DNA of 64,000 nucleotides from Gordionus sp. m RMFG-2023 (Eukaryota > Nematomorpha > Gordioida > Chordodea > Parachordodidae), in the NCBI RefSeq assembly GCF_954871325.1, contig NC_088776.1:40876569-40940568 (forward strand), given 5' to 3'. A program made the translations under genes and the position numbers. Of this stretch, positions 47,240 through 58,427 are shown piece after piece (the stretch's first letter is position 1; each line of letters starts with the position of its first letter). Below the pieces are notes generated by a model, which saw only the letters and a list, made by a program, of their open reading frames with translations, was not told the DNA's origin and did not search any database.

Positions 47240-48510
47240 CAAGGAATGATAGATTGCTTAAAAAAGTAATTAAAAACATTGAGCGAGGATGGGTGGGGTT
47301 TGATGCGAAAATTGATGCAGAGTTTGTTTGTTTTAATAATCGTAGAGAGGAATTGTCAGTAGATCATGATGTCATTAAATGGAATGGAAAGTTGGTAATT
47401 CCAACTGCCTTAAAGAAATCAATATTAACTATTATACACTGAGGGCATCCAGGAATAAATGCTATAAAATCAATCTTTAGCATGTATTGTTGGTGGCCTA
47501 ATTGCGATAAAGACATTGAACAACATGTTCGTCAATGTATGCCATGTCAAAGTAACCGGTTGGAACATCTCTAATATGCCATGGGAACGCATTCATTTGG
47601 ATTTCGCGGGATCTATTGATTCGTATTCATGGTTAGTTGGAGTTGATGCACATTCTAATTGGGTTGAGGTCGAGTTGATGAAAGAGACCACATCTACGAC
47701 AATGATCAGGGCTCTAAGAAAATGGTTCGCACGTTTTGGAACGTCAAGACAAATTGTGTCAGATAATGGTCCTCAGTTTATTTCTGGGGAATTTCGTAAA
47801 TTCTGTTTTGAGAAAAATATTAAATTAATACATTCAACACCTTACCATCCTAAAACGAATGGGTTAGCTGAAAGAACAATACAAACACTTAAGAGTCGAT
47901 ATTTTGCCACTAGGAAAGATATTAGGGAGCCAGAGGAAGCTATGGGAGAAGTTTTGACAGCATACAGAATGGGCGAGCACCAATCAACTGGACGTTCACC
48001 GGCAAAATTATTGTTGGGGCGAAATCTAAAGATGGATTAAATTGGTTACATCCAAATGTTAGGGATGAGATGGAACGATCTAATATACGACAAATAACAG
48101 CGCATGATGAACACAGTTAAATGAGGGAATTCGAGATTGCACAACCCTTATGGGTACACAATGAAATAAATTCAGGTTAAGAGAAGGAATTATAAAATCC
48201 AGAACTGGTGGATATTCTTATTTGGCAGAAAGCAAGGTTAGAATGTTACGAAAGCATGCGGATCAACTTCGAAAACGGGAGGTACCTAAAGAAATGGAGA
48301 AGTCTGGGAGAGAAGAAGAAAATATGGAGTCAGAGAGAGAGGAAGAAAATGAAGAAAATATGGAGTCAGAGAGAGAAGAAGGAAATAAAAAAAAATAGAG
48401 AGTCGGAAATAGTTGAGATTTTGGAAAATGTGGAAAGTAACGGAAAACTAGAAACGCGGAAATCACAAAGATCTAGGAAACCTACAAATCGGCTCATTGA
48501 GGAGTTGTAA
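47240..48510 (+). pseudogene. Integrase region and basic tail of the Gypsy fossil
   Basis: The zinc-binding part lies at about 47400-47560 and the catalytic core at about 47570-48040, with the conserved SDNGPQF and NGLAERTIQTLK-type motifs. A lysine/glutamate-rich tail reaches about 48510, just before the 3' LTR. It is part of the broken element. Confidence 0.85.
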
Positions 48511-48519
48511 AATCATAAG

Positions 48520-48662
48520 TGTTATGTTATTAATGAGATATAATTATTATTAATGTTATAAATATCATTGATTGACATTATTGATATGTAATATACGAAT
48601 TGCGATAGATATGTCACACACGAATTACCATATTATATATGTAATAAACGAATTTTATAACA
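48520..48662 (+). repeat. 3' LTR of the Gypsy fossil
   Basis: TGTTATGTTATTAATGAG to TTTTATAACA, giving TG...CA ends. It shares CGAATTGCGATAGATATGTC and AATAAACGAATTTTATA with the 5' LTR. Confidence 0.88.
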
Positions 48663-48789
48663 AGGTTTAAAGAAAAGTGTGGCTAAAGAAATTTATTCAA
48701 TTGGTTATTAACGTGGAGATTAATATTAAAATTACCAGCAAGGATAATCATTGGGTTATTTAATAATTGATTTTGACTTTCAAGGAATT

Positions 48790-50510
48790 GTATTTACTCA
48801 TATAAAGATGTTATAGGGCTATTATATATAGCACATATCCATAACGCGGAATAAATTAGGTACGATGGAAATTTAATGTGGCTGGATTTACAACGATATG
48901 AAACATTTTCTGAATTAAACATAAACTGCGTGATAGAATTATTGTAACATATTGTTATTCCACCAGCACCTCTTGGAAAATGATCATTATTTAAGACAAT
49001 GTGGCCAAAATCTTTTATATGATTATAAAGAATATTGTATGTCAACAAATAATATAATGGAATCACTTTAATAGCGTTTCTGTGTTCAGAAAATGATTGA
49101 CATTTTGTAAGAAAAAAGCTAAACTGGTACGGCGAATATCTGGTTTAAGTAACAAAACAAGGGGCAAATATTTTGTTATAACCGGGCCATTTCAGTGTTT
49201 ATCATTTGTTTAGGATCAGCAAATTGGATCCAAACAATATCAGGTGGTATTTTAATAACAAAATCTTCTATTATTCCTATTGCGCCATTGAATAGGCCAT
49301 CGGAAATTAAAATGCTTATTGTAAGCATGTACCCTCTAAATTATAAGCTTTACCTTCTGAGCTATCATCATATGTTGGGAATCAGTACAGTTGACTAGTA
49401 TGGATCAAATTTTCGTAGTTTTTTTTGTAAAAGGGAGGAGTTGCTAAATTTTACTAGGGCATTTGTTGAAAATAAATGTAAAATATTTACCGGTAAAGTG
49501 GGAATAAACTTTTGGTCGGGATAACATCTGCATGAAACATTAATAAATCTGAAGGAATCATGGTAAAGCAGGTGGACAGACGACTAAGAGCTTTAGCAAA
49601 TTCTATATTAAATTTTTGGCGCAGTTCTTAATTCGTAATATTTAAATAACTCCCATAACGGACTAGCGATAATTATTAGTAACGGTAATCCCTGGGCTTA
49701 ATTGATGAAAATTAATACAATAATATTCCAACGGGGCAGAATTCATAAATATTTATTGAGCGACAATTAGTATGGTAAAAATTTTGTGTCTTAAACATAA
49801 TATAAATAAGTAACATCGTATATCACTGGATAGTATAGTTTCTTGGAGGAGTTGTATTATAGATAGACAAAAGGCTGAATGGAGGAGGGTCATTTCTTTT
49901 ATTGCATGAGCTACTTTTTCAGTTGTTGCACAAACTAATATATCAGGAAGGTCAATTAGTCCATTTATTAGTCTAAATATTCGTTTTAGTGATTGGTTCA
50001 AAGCTTTTATTAAAACGCTTTTGCCTACTCCATTACCTTTAATAAAATGATAGGACAACTGAGCACTAGAGGTAAAAGACTTGACGTTCATTAGATAAAT
50101 TTTTTGCTCAAAATTGGGGGAATATATTAATTCCCAACACAAATTTTCAGGTAGTAAGATGGGGAAGGTGTATCTTTGAGTTATGCCGGTGGAAGAGGTG
50201 TTTTCTAAAAGAGATATCCATATATTAATATCTATATTATCTATCCTAGTTAATGTATATAGATATTATTATTTATATCCACTATAGTATCGTATTATCG
50301 AATTTCATTAACCTCAGTTATTGTCTGAGATATCAGCCTTAATTTTAAAGTATTTAGCCTTAATAGTGGTAATAATGGTAAGATTCAAACTATACAGTGC
50401 AAAAAAATTTTAAGGTTCTAAATCAACTTCATCTCGCCAATGAACATATAAAAGAATATGCTCCTCGATAATATTATAATTCTTGTTGGAGTGCATTAAA
50501 ATTTCTTACG
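48790..50510 (-). pseudogene. Helitron/Helentron helicase fragment, minus strand
   Basis: PIF1-type helicases drive Helitron rolling-circle transposition. On the minus strand: EEHILLYVHWRDEVDLE (about 50470-50400), then LLPENLCWELIYSPNFEQKI, and KGNGVGKSVLIKAL (Walker A, about 50040). ILVCATTEKVAHAIKEMTLL (motif Ia with the HSAF segment) follows. Further on are degraded middle parts and HFPRGAGGITICYNNSITQ (about 48990-48930), matching the FPLxPAGGITIHKSQG motif, then YLIYSAL near the end. Frame changes and stops abound; the longest open piece is 49753-50142. The 3' LTR of the Gypsy fossil lies just beyond its end. A second copy in opposite orientation begins about 200 bases upstream, making a head-to-head pair. 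Confidence 0.7.
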
Positions 50511-50699
50511 ATATATCAAAAGCTTCCGGGCCAGATGGTCAATGTTCTAATGTATTAGCAAAGTTATTGAGATATAACTTGTATATCTGAGGGGTAACCC
50601 AAACACTATTAAATTCTATAGCTTTGTATAAAGGGGTAGTAAGTTATAGCGAGCAGCTATAATTATTTTATGATACAAAAAATTGTATGGTGCTTATAA

Positions 50700-52520
50700 C
50701 AAAGGCGTCTTTTAAGTTATAAAGTTGTAATACGTGTTTCATCAATAGCTCGAGGGATTGCCAATACTATTGAATCAACATAGACAGGAATGTTTATAAT
50801 ACTACTTTTTTTTAAACTACGCTAGGTAATGAAAGACAATAGTGGTTCTTTGCGTAGTTGAAGAGAAGAGCTAATTTTACGGTTTTGCAATTTTAATCCA
50901 CTCCAAAAAAGTTATATTTCCGAGAACATATTCTTTTATATTTTTCATGGCGAGATGAGGTTGCATTAGAAGCTTCAAATTTTTCAGCATTATACATTTT
51001 TAAAATTACCATTATTACCACCAATAAGGTTAAACTGATATCTCACAATTAACAACTGATGTTAATTAGATTCTAGAATACGATAATATAGTAGATTTAA
51101 ATATTAATACAAATGATAATCCACTAGCTGATATAGATCAATTTTTGAAAACAATTCTCCCAATGACATAACGCGAAAATACTCTTCCAATCTTACTACC
51201 TGAAAATGCGTATTGGATTTTAATATATTCCCTTAATCGAACAATTAATGCCATATCTTTATTTACCATTAAAATTTCCTTCTATAATTTTGTTAGTCTT
51301 CATGTAGTTGAAATTTACCCCTTATAATTTAATATATAAAATGACATAACGCGAAAGTACTCTTCCAATCTCACTACCTGAAAATGCGTATTGGGTTTTA
51401 ATATATTCCCATAATCGAACAATTAATGCCATATCTTTATTTACCATTAGCATTTCCTTCTATATTTTTGTTAGTGGTCATGCAGGAGTAGGTAAGAGCG
51501 TTTTAATTCTCGCTTTATACCAATTAATTAAACATAGATTTATTAATTTTTGCACCAACTGGTAAAGCGGCTCATGCGATGAGGAATAACACTCCATTCT
51601 GTTTTTGTATACCCTACACAACCCCCCCAAGAATTTAATATACTTTCAAGTGATTTAAGTAATGCATTACGGTGTTATTTATTTAGATTATGTTTAATAA
51701 TAAACCAAACATTTATTCTTACCTTACCCGCAAATATTTAACATTTATTTTCAAAAAATGCCATAAGTAACAGCCTTTAACAACTCCGTCTTATTACAAG
51801 GAAATATTACGAAAACTATTTCCTCTGGATATAGATACCTTCCTGGTCATCTACTCCCAACATATAAAGGCTCAGAAGGAGCTTTTAAATATACAAAATA
51901 CCTGTGGTCTTTCATTAGAATATTTCGAATTATTATAAAAATATATGCTTACAACAAACATTTTAATTTCCGATGGCCTATTCAATGGCGCAACAGGAAT
52001 ATTAAAAGATTTCGTCTTTAAGATACCACCTGATATTGTTTAGAGCCAACGATTAACAATAGGGCGTTAAATCTCAATATATACACGATGCCGTTACTAT
52101 CTTGATTCCCCTATATTGAACTCCTTTAACCACCGTCTCAAGACGAATTTACATTAGTCAAGGAGTCAATGTAAAAATCATACGAACACATTTCCCATTA
52201 GCAGATGCTATCACTATTCCTAACAAAATGATATTGCAATGTGGTATGTGGCCTGTTCGTGTGTTACTTGTTTACTAGGTCTATTTGTAATAGGTAATTT
52301 CCCTACCTTATCTTTTACTCGTTCACAACAAATAGTAAACATTGACTCAGTTAACACAAAATATTAGCCCCTGGTTACTTAAAACACCGATTCGCCATAC
52401 TAGTTTAATCTTTTTCTTACATAATGTCCAATCATTTTCAGCACACAGAAATACTATTGAAAGTGATTCCATTATATTATCACATGATATTTTATTGTTT
52501 ACAGAAACTTAAACAATCAC
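50700..52520 (+). pseudogene. Helentron helicase plus endonuclease-like fragment, plus strand
   Basis: Segments in order: KRRANFTVLQF and REHILLYFSWRDEVALEASN (about 50870-50990), LPENAYWVLIYSHNRTIN, then VSGHAGVGKSVLILALYQLI (Walker A, 51469-51530) and a shifted APTGKAAHAMRNNT piece. NILISDGLFNGATGILKDFV and HFPLADAITIPN (about 52190) are the C-terminal helicase motifs. FFLHNVQSFSAHRNTI with SHDILLFTET (52411-52509) resembles the apurinic-type endonuclease fused to the helicase in Helentrons (Helitron2). A tandem duplication of about 178 bp interrupts it. It is heavily frameshifted. It ends about 60 bases before PICALM exon 4. Confidence 0.7.
51163..51485 (+). repeat. 178-bp tandem duplication inside the Helentron fragment
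   Basis: ATGACATAACGCGAAA at 51163 and 51341 starts two copies that both run through CTACCTGAAAATGCGTATTGG and AATTAATGCCATATCTTTATT. A few substitutions separate them. It duplicates the codons just before the Walker A motif. Confidence 0.88.
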
Positions 52521-52577
52521 CTGTTCAGGTCTCTCTTACTACTATTTTATACCTATCATTTTTTATCATTTGTTAAG

Positions 52578-52680
52578 GTTACGATATGTCGCTATTCGTC
52601 AAGAAGTATTCGAATTACCTCAACGAAAAGGCTATTACTTACAGGCATATGGGCTTTGATTTTTGCAAAATTAAAAGAGG
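52578..52680 (+). CDS. PICALM: PICALM exon 4
   Basis: Encodes (G)YDMSLFVKKYSNYLNEKAI, TYRHMGFDFCKIKR and two bases of Gly. This matches GYDMSTFIRRYSRYLNEKAVSYR...KVKRG of CALM. The acceptor AAG precedes GTTACGAT and the donor is AGG|GTACGG. The downstream open frame that runs past the donor is intronic; conservation stops at the donor and resumes in exon 5 with KDGVLRTMN. Confidence 0.95.
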
Positions 52681-52995
52681 GTACGGTATTTTAAAAAAAA
52701 AAAATTTAAATAGTCAAAAATATATACAATCGAAGAATATCTTATTCGGTATTTTAGAATTTTTGATAGAAACATTGATTTAGAAACTGATTAATTTAAC
52801 AAAATGTAGTTCGATTTCAAAAATCTCCGATTTTGCTCTAATCTTTATAATTTAGGAATTTAATTTTCAATTTATTCTTATTCGTAAAAGTAGATTATTT
52901 CACTTGGGAATAAATGAAATCTTGGCAAATATTTAATGTTATCCAATTTAGATCATTATTTAATATTTACTTTATATTTCTATATTATAATATAG

Positions 52996-53032
52996 GAAAG
53001 ACGGTGTTCTAAGGACCATGAATCCAGACAAG
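52996..53032 (+). CDS. PICALM: PICALM exon 5 (37 bp)
   Basis: A micro-exon encoding KDGVLRTMNPDK, the counterpart of ADGVMRTMNTEK in human CALM. It provides the last base of the Gly begun in exon 4. Acceptor TATAG, donor AAG|GTGATT, phase 0. The exact fit on both sides supports it despite the small size. Confidence 0.93.
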
Positions 53033-53257
53033 GTGATTTAAACAATTTAAAAAGTATTATTTATCACCAGGATTCTATCTCGAGAATTTCGCATCTAATC
53101 AACTTTAAAACCCAACCCTTTCTAAATACCAGCGACCTATCCGATCCGATATATTAAATTAGTGGATATGGAATCATCGAAATTAGATTGAAAGATGGCA
53201 CTGTAGATGTAGTCATTTATACCCTATATGGTCATCTACGTACTAAGGACTTTTTAG

Positions 53258-53279
53258 TTGATTTGATACGGAATTCTCC
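53258..53279 (-). repeat. Possible old transposon tip (GGAATTC...ATCAAATC type)
   Basis: On the minus strand it reads GGAGAATTCCGTATCAAATC, like the tips at 9099 and 27030. Only this tip is recognisable, within PICALM intron 5. Chance similarity is possible. Confidence 0.3.
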
Positions 53280-53337
53280 AAATTGTGTTATTCTTTTTAA
53301 ATAGTTGATTTAATCTTAAAATAATTCACAATTACAG

Positions 53338-53394
53338 CTCATCAAATCATTACCCGTGTTACAAAACCAATTGGACGCTCTACTTAATTTCAAT
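53338..53394 (+). CDS. PICALM: PICALM exon 6
   Basis: Encodes LIKSLPVLQNQLDALLNFN, matching LLKTVPIIQNQMDALLDFN of CALM. Acceptor TACAG, donor AAT|GTAAAA, phase 0. The frame stays open past the donor for ten codons, but the conserved continuation is in exon 7, and there the alignment needs no gap. Confidence 0.93.
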
Positions 53395-54681
53395 GTAAAA
53401 TTAAATAATGCCGTTTCATTTTTTTAAATAAATATATGATGAAATTTCCAAAGATTATCACTTTCCTCTTTACTTCATCTGTTCGAGCTAACACCCTATT
53501 AAAAAATAACTATAAAATAGTTTCATATATTGACCAAAACAAAATCACCCTTGGGGGTTACCTTGTGGAGGTTTTCACAAAAATAGAGCCGCTTATTTAA
53601 TTGAATATCATTGCGAATCAAAATTTAATAGAATGCTAATTTTAAAAATAAAATGTTAAAAGTAATTTGAACCTATTTCTATGAATTTATAATCAATAAC
53701 AATGTTTTTATTTTTTGGTATATTTTGGTAACTGTTAATTTGTTAACTTTTATCAATCAGTTAACTTAAAAAATTATAAACTTTCCCCAAAGAAAACATA
53801 ATTTAAGAGCCATAATATAAAGTCAACATTAGTAGCATTTATTAAAATAACATTGAAACCATAAATTATGAAACATTTTGTGTTTTATTTCACTCTACAC
53901 GAATTTTATTTTAGTTTCTTCCATAATTTTTGAAAGTCCTCGAAATGTTTATTATTTGTTGGATCAATTTATCACCACCATCTATAAGGAATTTGGTCGT
54001 TTATCATATGAATATTCATTTTAAAGCATTTTTTTATTTTCTTTACCTCAAGTCTCATATATATAATTAGTGTCATAATATACTGCCAACTCAATGTATA
54101 TCTGTCTTTTAATTTCTTCAGGAAAACAATTAACCTATAAATCAAAAGTTTGGTAAAGTGCAAAATTCGCTTAGTCGGTTATTTTGTAAACGTTTTTAAT
54201 TTTTTAAGTAAACTGATTAATAGAAATAACTAGCCAACAGTACCGAAATATCTCGAAAAATAAAAACATTGTTTTGATAGAAAATCTCTGTTAAGAACAT
54301 ATATTTTTTTTAAATGTTAATAATATTTTAGTCATAAGTGGAAATTTACTGGCAAAAAATTGTTTATTTTTGTTTATAACGGGTACGGATAAAAGCCTTT
54401 TATATCAATCTCTTGCTTTTAGAATTGGAACTGTAATAATCTATTTAGTCTATAAAATTTAAAATTTTATCAAGCTTTAGGACAAGTTATAATTAATGGG
54501 ATTGACCGTTCTTTATCATCTTGACTCATTGGAAAACAATTGTTATTTAAAATTTTAACTTTTAAAAGAACGAAATTCTTAAATATATAGGCAATTCGAT
54601 CTTACTAATGTGACCTCAACTTTAAATAGATTTAATAAATATACACAAATGTCATGTAAATCCTAAAATTACAATATTAAG

Positions 54682-54793
54682 TGCAATCCCTGTGATATTA
54701 ACAACGCCATAATCAACAACTGTTTCATTCTTTTATTCCGCGATTTGGTGCGACTTTTTGCGTGTTACAATGACGGGAATATGAATTTATTAG
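54682..54793 (+). CDS. PICALM: PICALM exon 7 (ANTH, divergent)
   Basis: Encodes [20 protein letters not shown], then [17 protein letters not shown]. The [16 protein letters not shown] core is as in fly and human proteins. The start ([12 protein letters not shown] in place of xSNxLxNGVIN) is unusually changed, although the length is exactly conserved. Acceptor TTAAG, donor TTAG|GTCATT; the leftover G joins AA of exon 8 to make Glu. Confidence 0.93.
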
Positions 54794-55368
54794 GTCATTT
54801 TTTAATTTTTTATAAAGACATTATATTTAAATTAATATCCAAATTTGCATATTCGATGTGAAATATATTGTTTATATTTTAAAACCAATAAATAATTAGG
54901 GTAAGATTAAGTAGATCTAATGCAAAATTAGCTCTTATAGACAAACGCATATCAAATATTTTAATGATTGATATATCCTTTTCCTTTTAATATATAACTC
55001 TTTCTCTTAACTTAGAGTTTTCGCGATTTATACCCAAACAAATATATTCCCTTTTTCTAAGGATTATAATTTTTAAAATAGGAATATTTCATCTGTTCAG
55101 TATTATTTTATCAATTGTCCGAGACATATTCGCAGATATACCATATATATTAAATCATAACTAAGAATTCATTTTCCTATAGAGTTATTTTATTATTTTT
55201 TAAAAAAGAAATCTTTAGTTTTATTGTTTTTAATTATATTTTAATACCTTTTTAGTTACCCTTTACAATTTTTAAAAATTTGATTTTTTATAAAAAATAA
55301 ATCCCTTTCCATTTTTGATATTTATTTTATCTAGCATTTTATTTTAATATATATATTTTTTTAAACAG

Positions 55369-55475
55369 AAGCTTATTGGACCATGAACAAAAAACAATCC
55401 AAAGAAGCGCTCGAAATTTACAAAAATTTTTTGCTGAGGATGGACAGAGTTTCTGAATTTCTAAAATCGGCCGAA
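55369..55475 (+). CDS. PICALM: PICALM exon 8
   Basis: Encodes (E)AYWTMNKKQSKEALEIYKNF then LLRMDRVSEFLKSAE. It aligns with EKYFDMKKNQCKEGLDIYKKF and LTRMTRISEFLKVAE of CALM. EAYWTM in place of EKYFDM is a local oddity. Acceptor AACAG, donor GAA|GTTATT, phase 0. Confidence 0.95.
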
Positions 55476-55963
55476 GTTATTTTTTATATAAATCATATAA
55501 GTAAAAATATATAATTCTGAATCTGATTAATCTGGCAATGTGGTGATATAATTATCGATAACCGATTAATAATATTACGCAATCCCCACAAAAATATTTT
55601 TGATTAGGCAATTTATTTAAAATTTATTGTTTGATTTTTTTTAAAGTTATTGGCGAATATTTTTACCATCATTTCTTGGCTCATATATTTGTTCATTATA
55701 ATTTTACTGTTGTGTTATGCCGATGAAAGATACACAGTGAGACCGAACTCAACGATACCGCCTCCCTATCTTTAACCCTAAATCGGCCCCTCCACTATCA
55801 AGTCTTATTTACGCTTATCAAAGGTTCTATAATATTGAAATAGCTTTATATTGACCAAAATATAACCAACCTAGATGGTCACTATGCATGAAGGCTTCAC
55901 TGTAGATATAAAAATTTTTTATATTTAAATATTTAAAAAATGATTTAATATTATTTACTAAAG

Positions 55964-56005
55964 GCTGCTGGTATTGATAAAAGTGATATTCCGGATATAA
56001 CTAAA
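55964..56005 (+). CDS. PICALM: PICALM exon 9 (42 bp)
   Basis: Encodes AAGIDKSDIPDITK, matching QVGIDRGDIPDLSQ (human) and NVGIDKGDIPDLTK (fly). This is the end of the ANTH domain. Acceptor AAAG, donor AAA|GTATTC; both phases are 0. Confidence 0.93.
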
Positions 56006-56111
56006 GTATTCGTATTTTATCCATATAATATTTATATTTTAAAATATTCTCTTCTTTAATTAATAAATTTCTTCATGATTTAATTTTACCAACAATATTT
56101 GGAAAAAAAAG

Positions 56112-56254
56112 ATTCCTACAAGTTTATTGGAGTCCATGGAACAGCACTTGGCATATCTGGACACTTCTACGAATAGTAAGAAAGATAAAAAGCTATCATC
56201 TTCCTCAGTCGCTACTAGCCATGATAAATTTAGTGATAAGACTGTTTCGAATGG
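56112..56254 (+). CDS. PICALM: PICALM exon 10 (end of ANTH and start of tail)
   Basis: Encodes IPTSLLESMEQHLAYLDTST then a Lys/Ser-rich linker, NSKKDKKLSSSSVATSHDKF and SDKTVSN. SLLESMEQHLAYL matches SLLDALEQHLASL, the conserved last helix after the ANTH core. Acceptor AAAAG, donor ATGG|GTAAAT with two bases left, completed by C from exon 11 to make Gly. Confidence 0.93.
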
Positions 56255-58195
56255 GTAAATACTAACACCGTTTTCTGATTATTTGATGTTTCACCTATTT
56301 TTATTATAAATTAAAAATTGTCTTTGAAGTTTCTAAAATATATGAATGAATTTATTATTGTTGTAGTTACCGGTAACTAATTACATTTTGCGAAAAATAG
56401 CAAACTAGTCACTTTTAAAAATATGTTAATCTTATAAACTTTGTATTAATTTCCAAATTTCTGAATTATTTTTATTAAATATAAAGTATCACTTACATAG
56501 AGCGCTCCTGCCGAACGCTTGTTTAGCCTAGGGCTTATATTTTTAGAGTAGTCCTATTCAAAAACGAAACAAATAGTAAACTATTCGTAATTCCTTTTAT
56601 AAAATTTTATAAAAAAAATAATATAAAAATGATGGGTTATATAAATTATCTGCTATGTAACTATCGATATTAATCTTAAAACCTAATCATCTCTTGAAAT
56701 TTAACAATATAATTATTATATTTGAATTAAAAAAATGTTATTACTAAATAATGGGTAACAAAATTGTTATATGGAGGAAGCTAGAAGGAAGAAAAAAACT
56801 AATATTTATTAATAGGCCTTTTTATATATTAAATTTATGGCTCTCATTTAGGCATTTTCTGGAACGGAACATTCCCAGAATTATCGTTCCAATTTCGTCC
56901 TTATTCTATAATTTCCCCCAAGTCCCTTTTCTGGAATATGTCCGGAACTTTTCGTTCCATGTCCATGATCGGAATATAACAACAATCAAACGAACGTTTA
57001 GATATTGTTGAGGTGGTCAACATGATGTTTATTAATATTATTATTAAAGTTTAAAGTTATAATTAAATAATGATTATTTACAAATTGATTTTATTATTTT
57101 ACCTTAAATATTGTAAAATTAATACATTTGGAAAATTTTGTTCAAGTTTGTTCGTTTTTTTTGAGGGTAATTATAAAGATGATAACGAGTTTGTTTCCCT
57201 AAATTAAATGTTTATTAAAATAAAAGTATTAAATTAAGATAAATCCGCTAATAGATATAAAGGTTCATATTGGTTTCGAAATATATATCGTTTCGTTGCG
57301 GGTTTTATAGATGGATTTTTTAAAACTGATCATATTTTATTTTATTAATTGACTTGAACCAAAAAATCGAATAAATATTTTAAAAAAGTTTGCAATAAAA
57401 ACGAAATAAAAATTGATATCTTAAAAATAAAAACTAGAGCTATGCCGATATTAAATATCATATCGGATCGGCACCGATATTTAACGCTTTCCAGAAATAT
57501 CGGATCGGGCCGATAACCTTAAAAACCAGATCCGATCTTTTTACTTTACTTTTTTTTGTTATTTTATGTATATTTATTTTACATTAATAATATTTTCTAA
57601 ATAATTTTTTTTTAAACAATGCAAATGCACAGCACCCCTTAAATTTAATTTATTTTTTAAAATAGATTTATAGTATTTTAAAAGTTTTTTTATAAAAATA
57701 GAAATGAACACTCAGAGTTTTATTTATTTTAAATCTTTTTAAATAATAACGCCAATTTTATTATTTATACTTTAAATAAAAGAATTTTTTTAAATATGGT
57801 ATCTATATTATGGAAATATTTTACAAAAGACAAAGATATTTTGCAAAATGCGTTATCTGCGGAATTCTAATTTCACGGGGAGGAATCATAAAAAATTCAT
57901 TTAATACTACCAATTTTCGTAAACTTTTTAAAATTTATTATAGAAATAAAAAAATTACTATTTTTTACATAAAAAATATTGATTTCTTAATTACATTTGG
58001 TTCTTAGGTTTAAAATTAATTGGTTACAAAAGCTTAAATTAATAAAAAAATAAATATTATTTATGTAAATTACCCAATTCATATTAAAAAAATGGTGCAT
58101 TTCATTTGCTATTTTTATAGTTTATATGATGATATAAATGAATGAAAAAATATATGCTTAGAAACACTATAAATGGTATATTTTTATATTTAAAG
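56255..58195 (+). other. PICALM: PICALM intron 10
   Basis: GT at 56255 and AG at 58194-58195. Bases 56855-57000 hold repeated GGAAC/GTTCC motifs (TCTGGAACGGAACATTCC, TCCGGAACTTTTCGTTCC), perhaps an old small inverted-repeat element. Bases 57435-58003 are a hAT derivative. The rest is AT-rich with nothing recognised. Confidence 0.8.
57435..58003 (+). mobile_element. Truncated hAT derivative with BED remnant
   Basis: It starts TAGAGCTATGCCGATAT and is the inverse of the element at 30141-30815 up to GGAACCAAATG, where it is cut off. Bases 57796-57935 encode WKYFTKDKDI and, after one frame change, FAKCVICGILISRGG with NSFNTTNFR. This is a BED finger half like that at 30337-30460. No target duplication can be read at the truncated side. 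Confidence 0.8.
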
Positions 58196-58427
58196 CCCTC
58201 CGGCAGAAATCGTAGACGCTTTCGCAGCCCTGAATGACAATAACCGAACGTACAACGATTCAATAGCTCGAAACGATAAATTGCGCGCTTCTAATTTCGA
58301 CTCCTTTGAGAGAAACGTGTTTAGGGATTACAAAGATTTCAAGGAGGATTATTCTGACTCTGGAATCAACGAAAAGGACAAGCAGGAAGCCCTGAGGGAA
58401 GAAGCGAAGAGACTTGATAAATACAAG
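58196..58427 (+). CDS. PICALM: PICALM exon 11 (tail, charged helix)
   Basis: Encodes PPAEIVDAFAALNDNNRTYN, an acidic/aromatic linker with DAF, FDSF and NVF motifs, and a charged helix EKDKQEALREEAKRLDKYK. That helix corresponds to DEREKQAALEEEQARLKALK in human CALM. Short D-x-F motifs in AP180 tails bind the AP-2 alpha ear; here the motifs are seen and binding is inferred. The exon is richer in GC and uses GAC/GAG/AAC codons more than its flanks. Acceptor AAAG, donor AAG|GTAATC. Confidence 0.92.

Larger units (their letters stand above)
44330..48662 (+). mobile_element. Ty3/Gypsy LTR retrotransposon fossil
   Basis: Two short LTRs (44330-44496 and 48520-48662) enclose gag and pol-type regions in the order gag, protease, reverse transcriptase, RNase H, integrase, which is the Ty3/Gypsy order. 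It is broken, with on the order of ten interruptions, and cannot be active. The LTRs remain similar over most of their length apart from indels, so the insertion looks moderate in age and not ancient. It lies in intron 3 of PICALM, next to the 3' end of a minus-strand Helentron fragment. A target duplication could not be read with confidence. Confidence 0.9.
41315..52577 (+). other. PICALM: PICALM intron 3 (11.3 kb)
   Basis: GT at 41315 and AG at 52576-52577, phase 1. It holds a Ty3/Gypsy fossil (44330-48662) flanked by Helitron/Helentron fragments (48790-52520). From 41315 to 44329 I recognise no exon, repeat or gene; a minus-strand open stretch at 44115-44381 is unassigned and could be the far end of the minus-strand Helentron copy. 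Confidence 0.85.

Noticed and set aside
48263-48466. Minus-strand open frame of 67 codons
   Set aside because: It is complementary to the lysine/glutamate-rich tail of the Gypsy fossil and is low in complexity.
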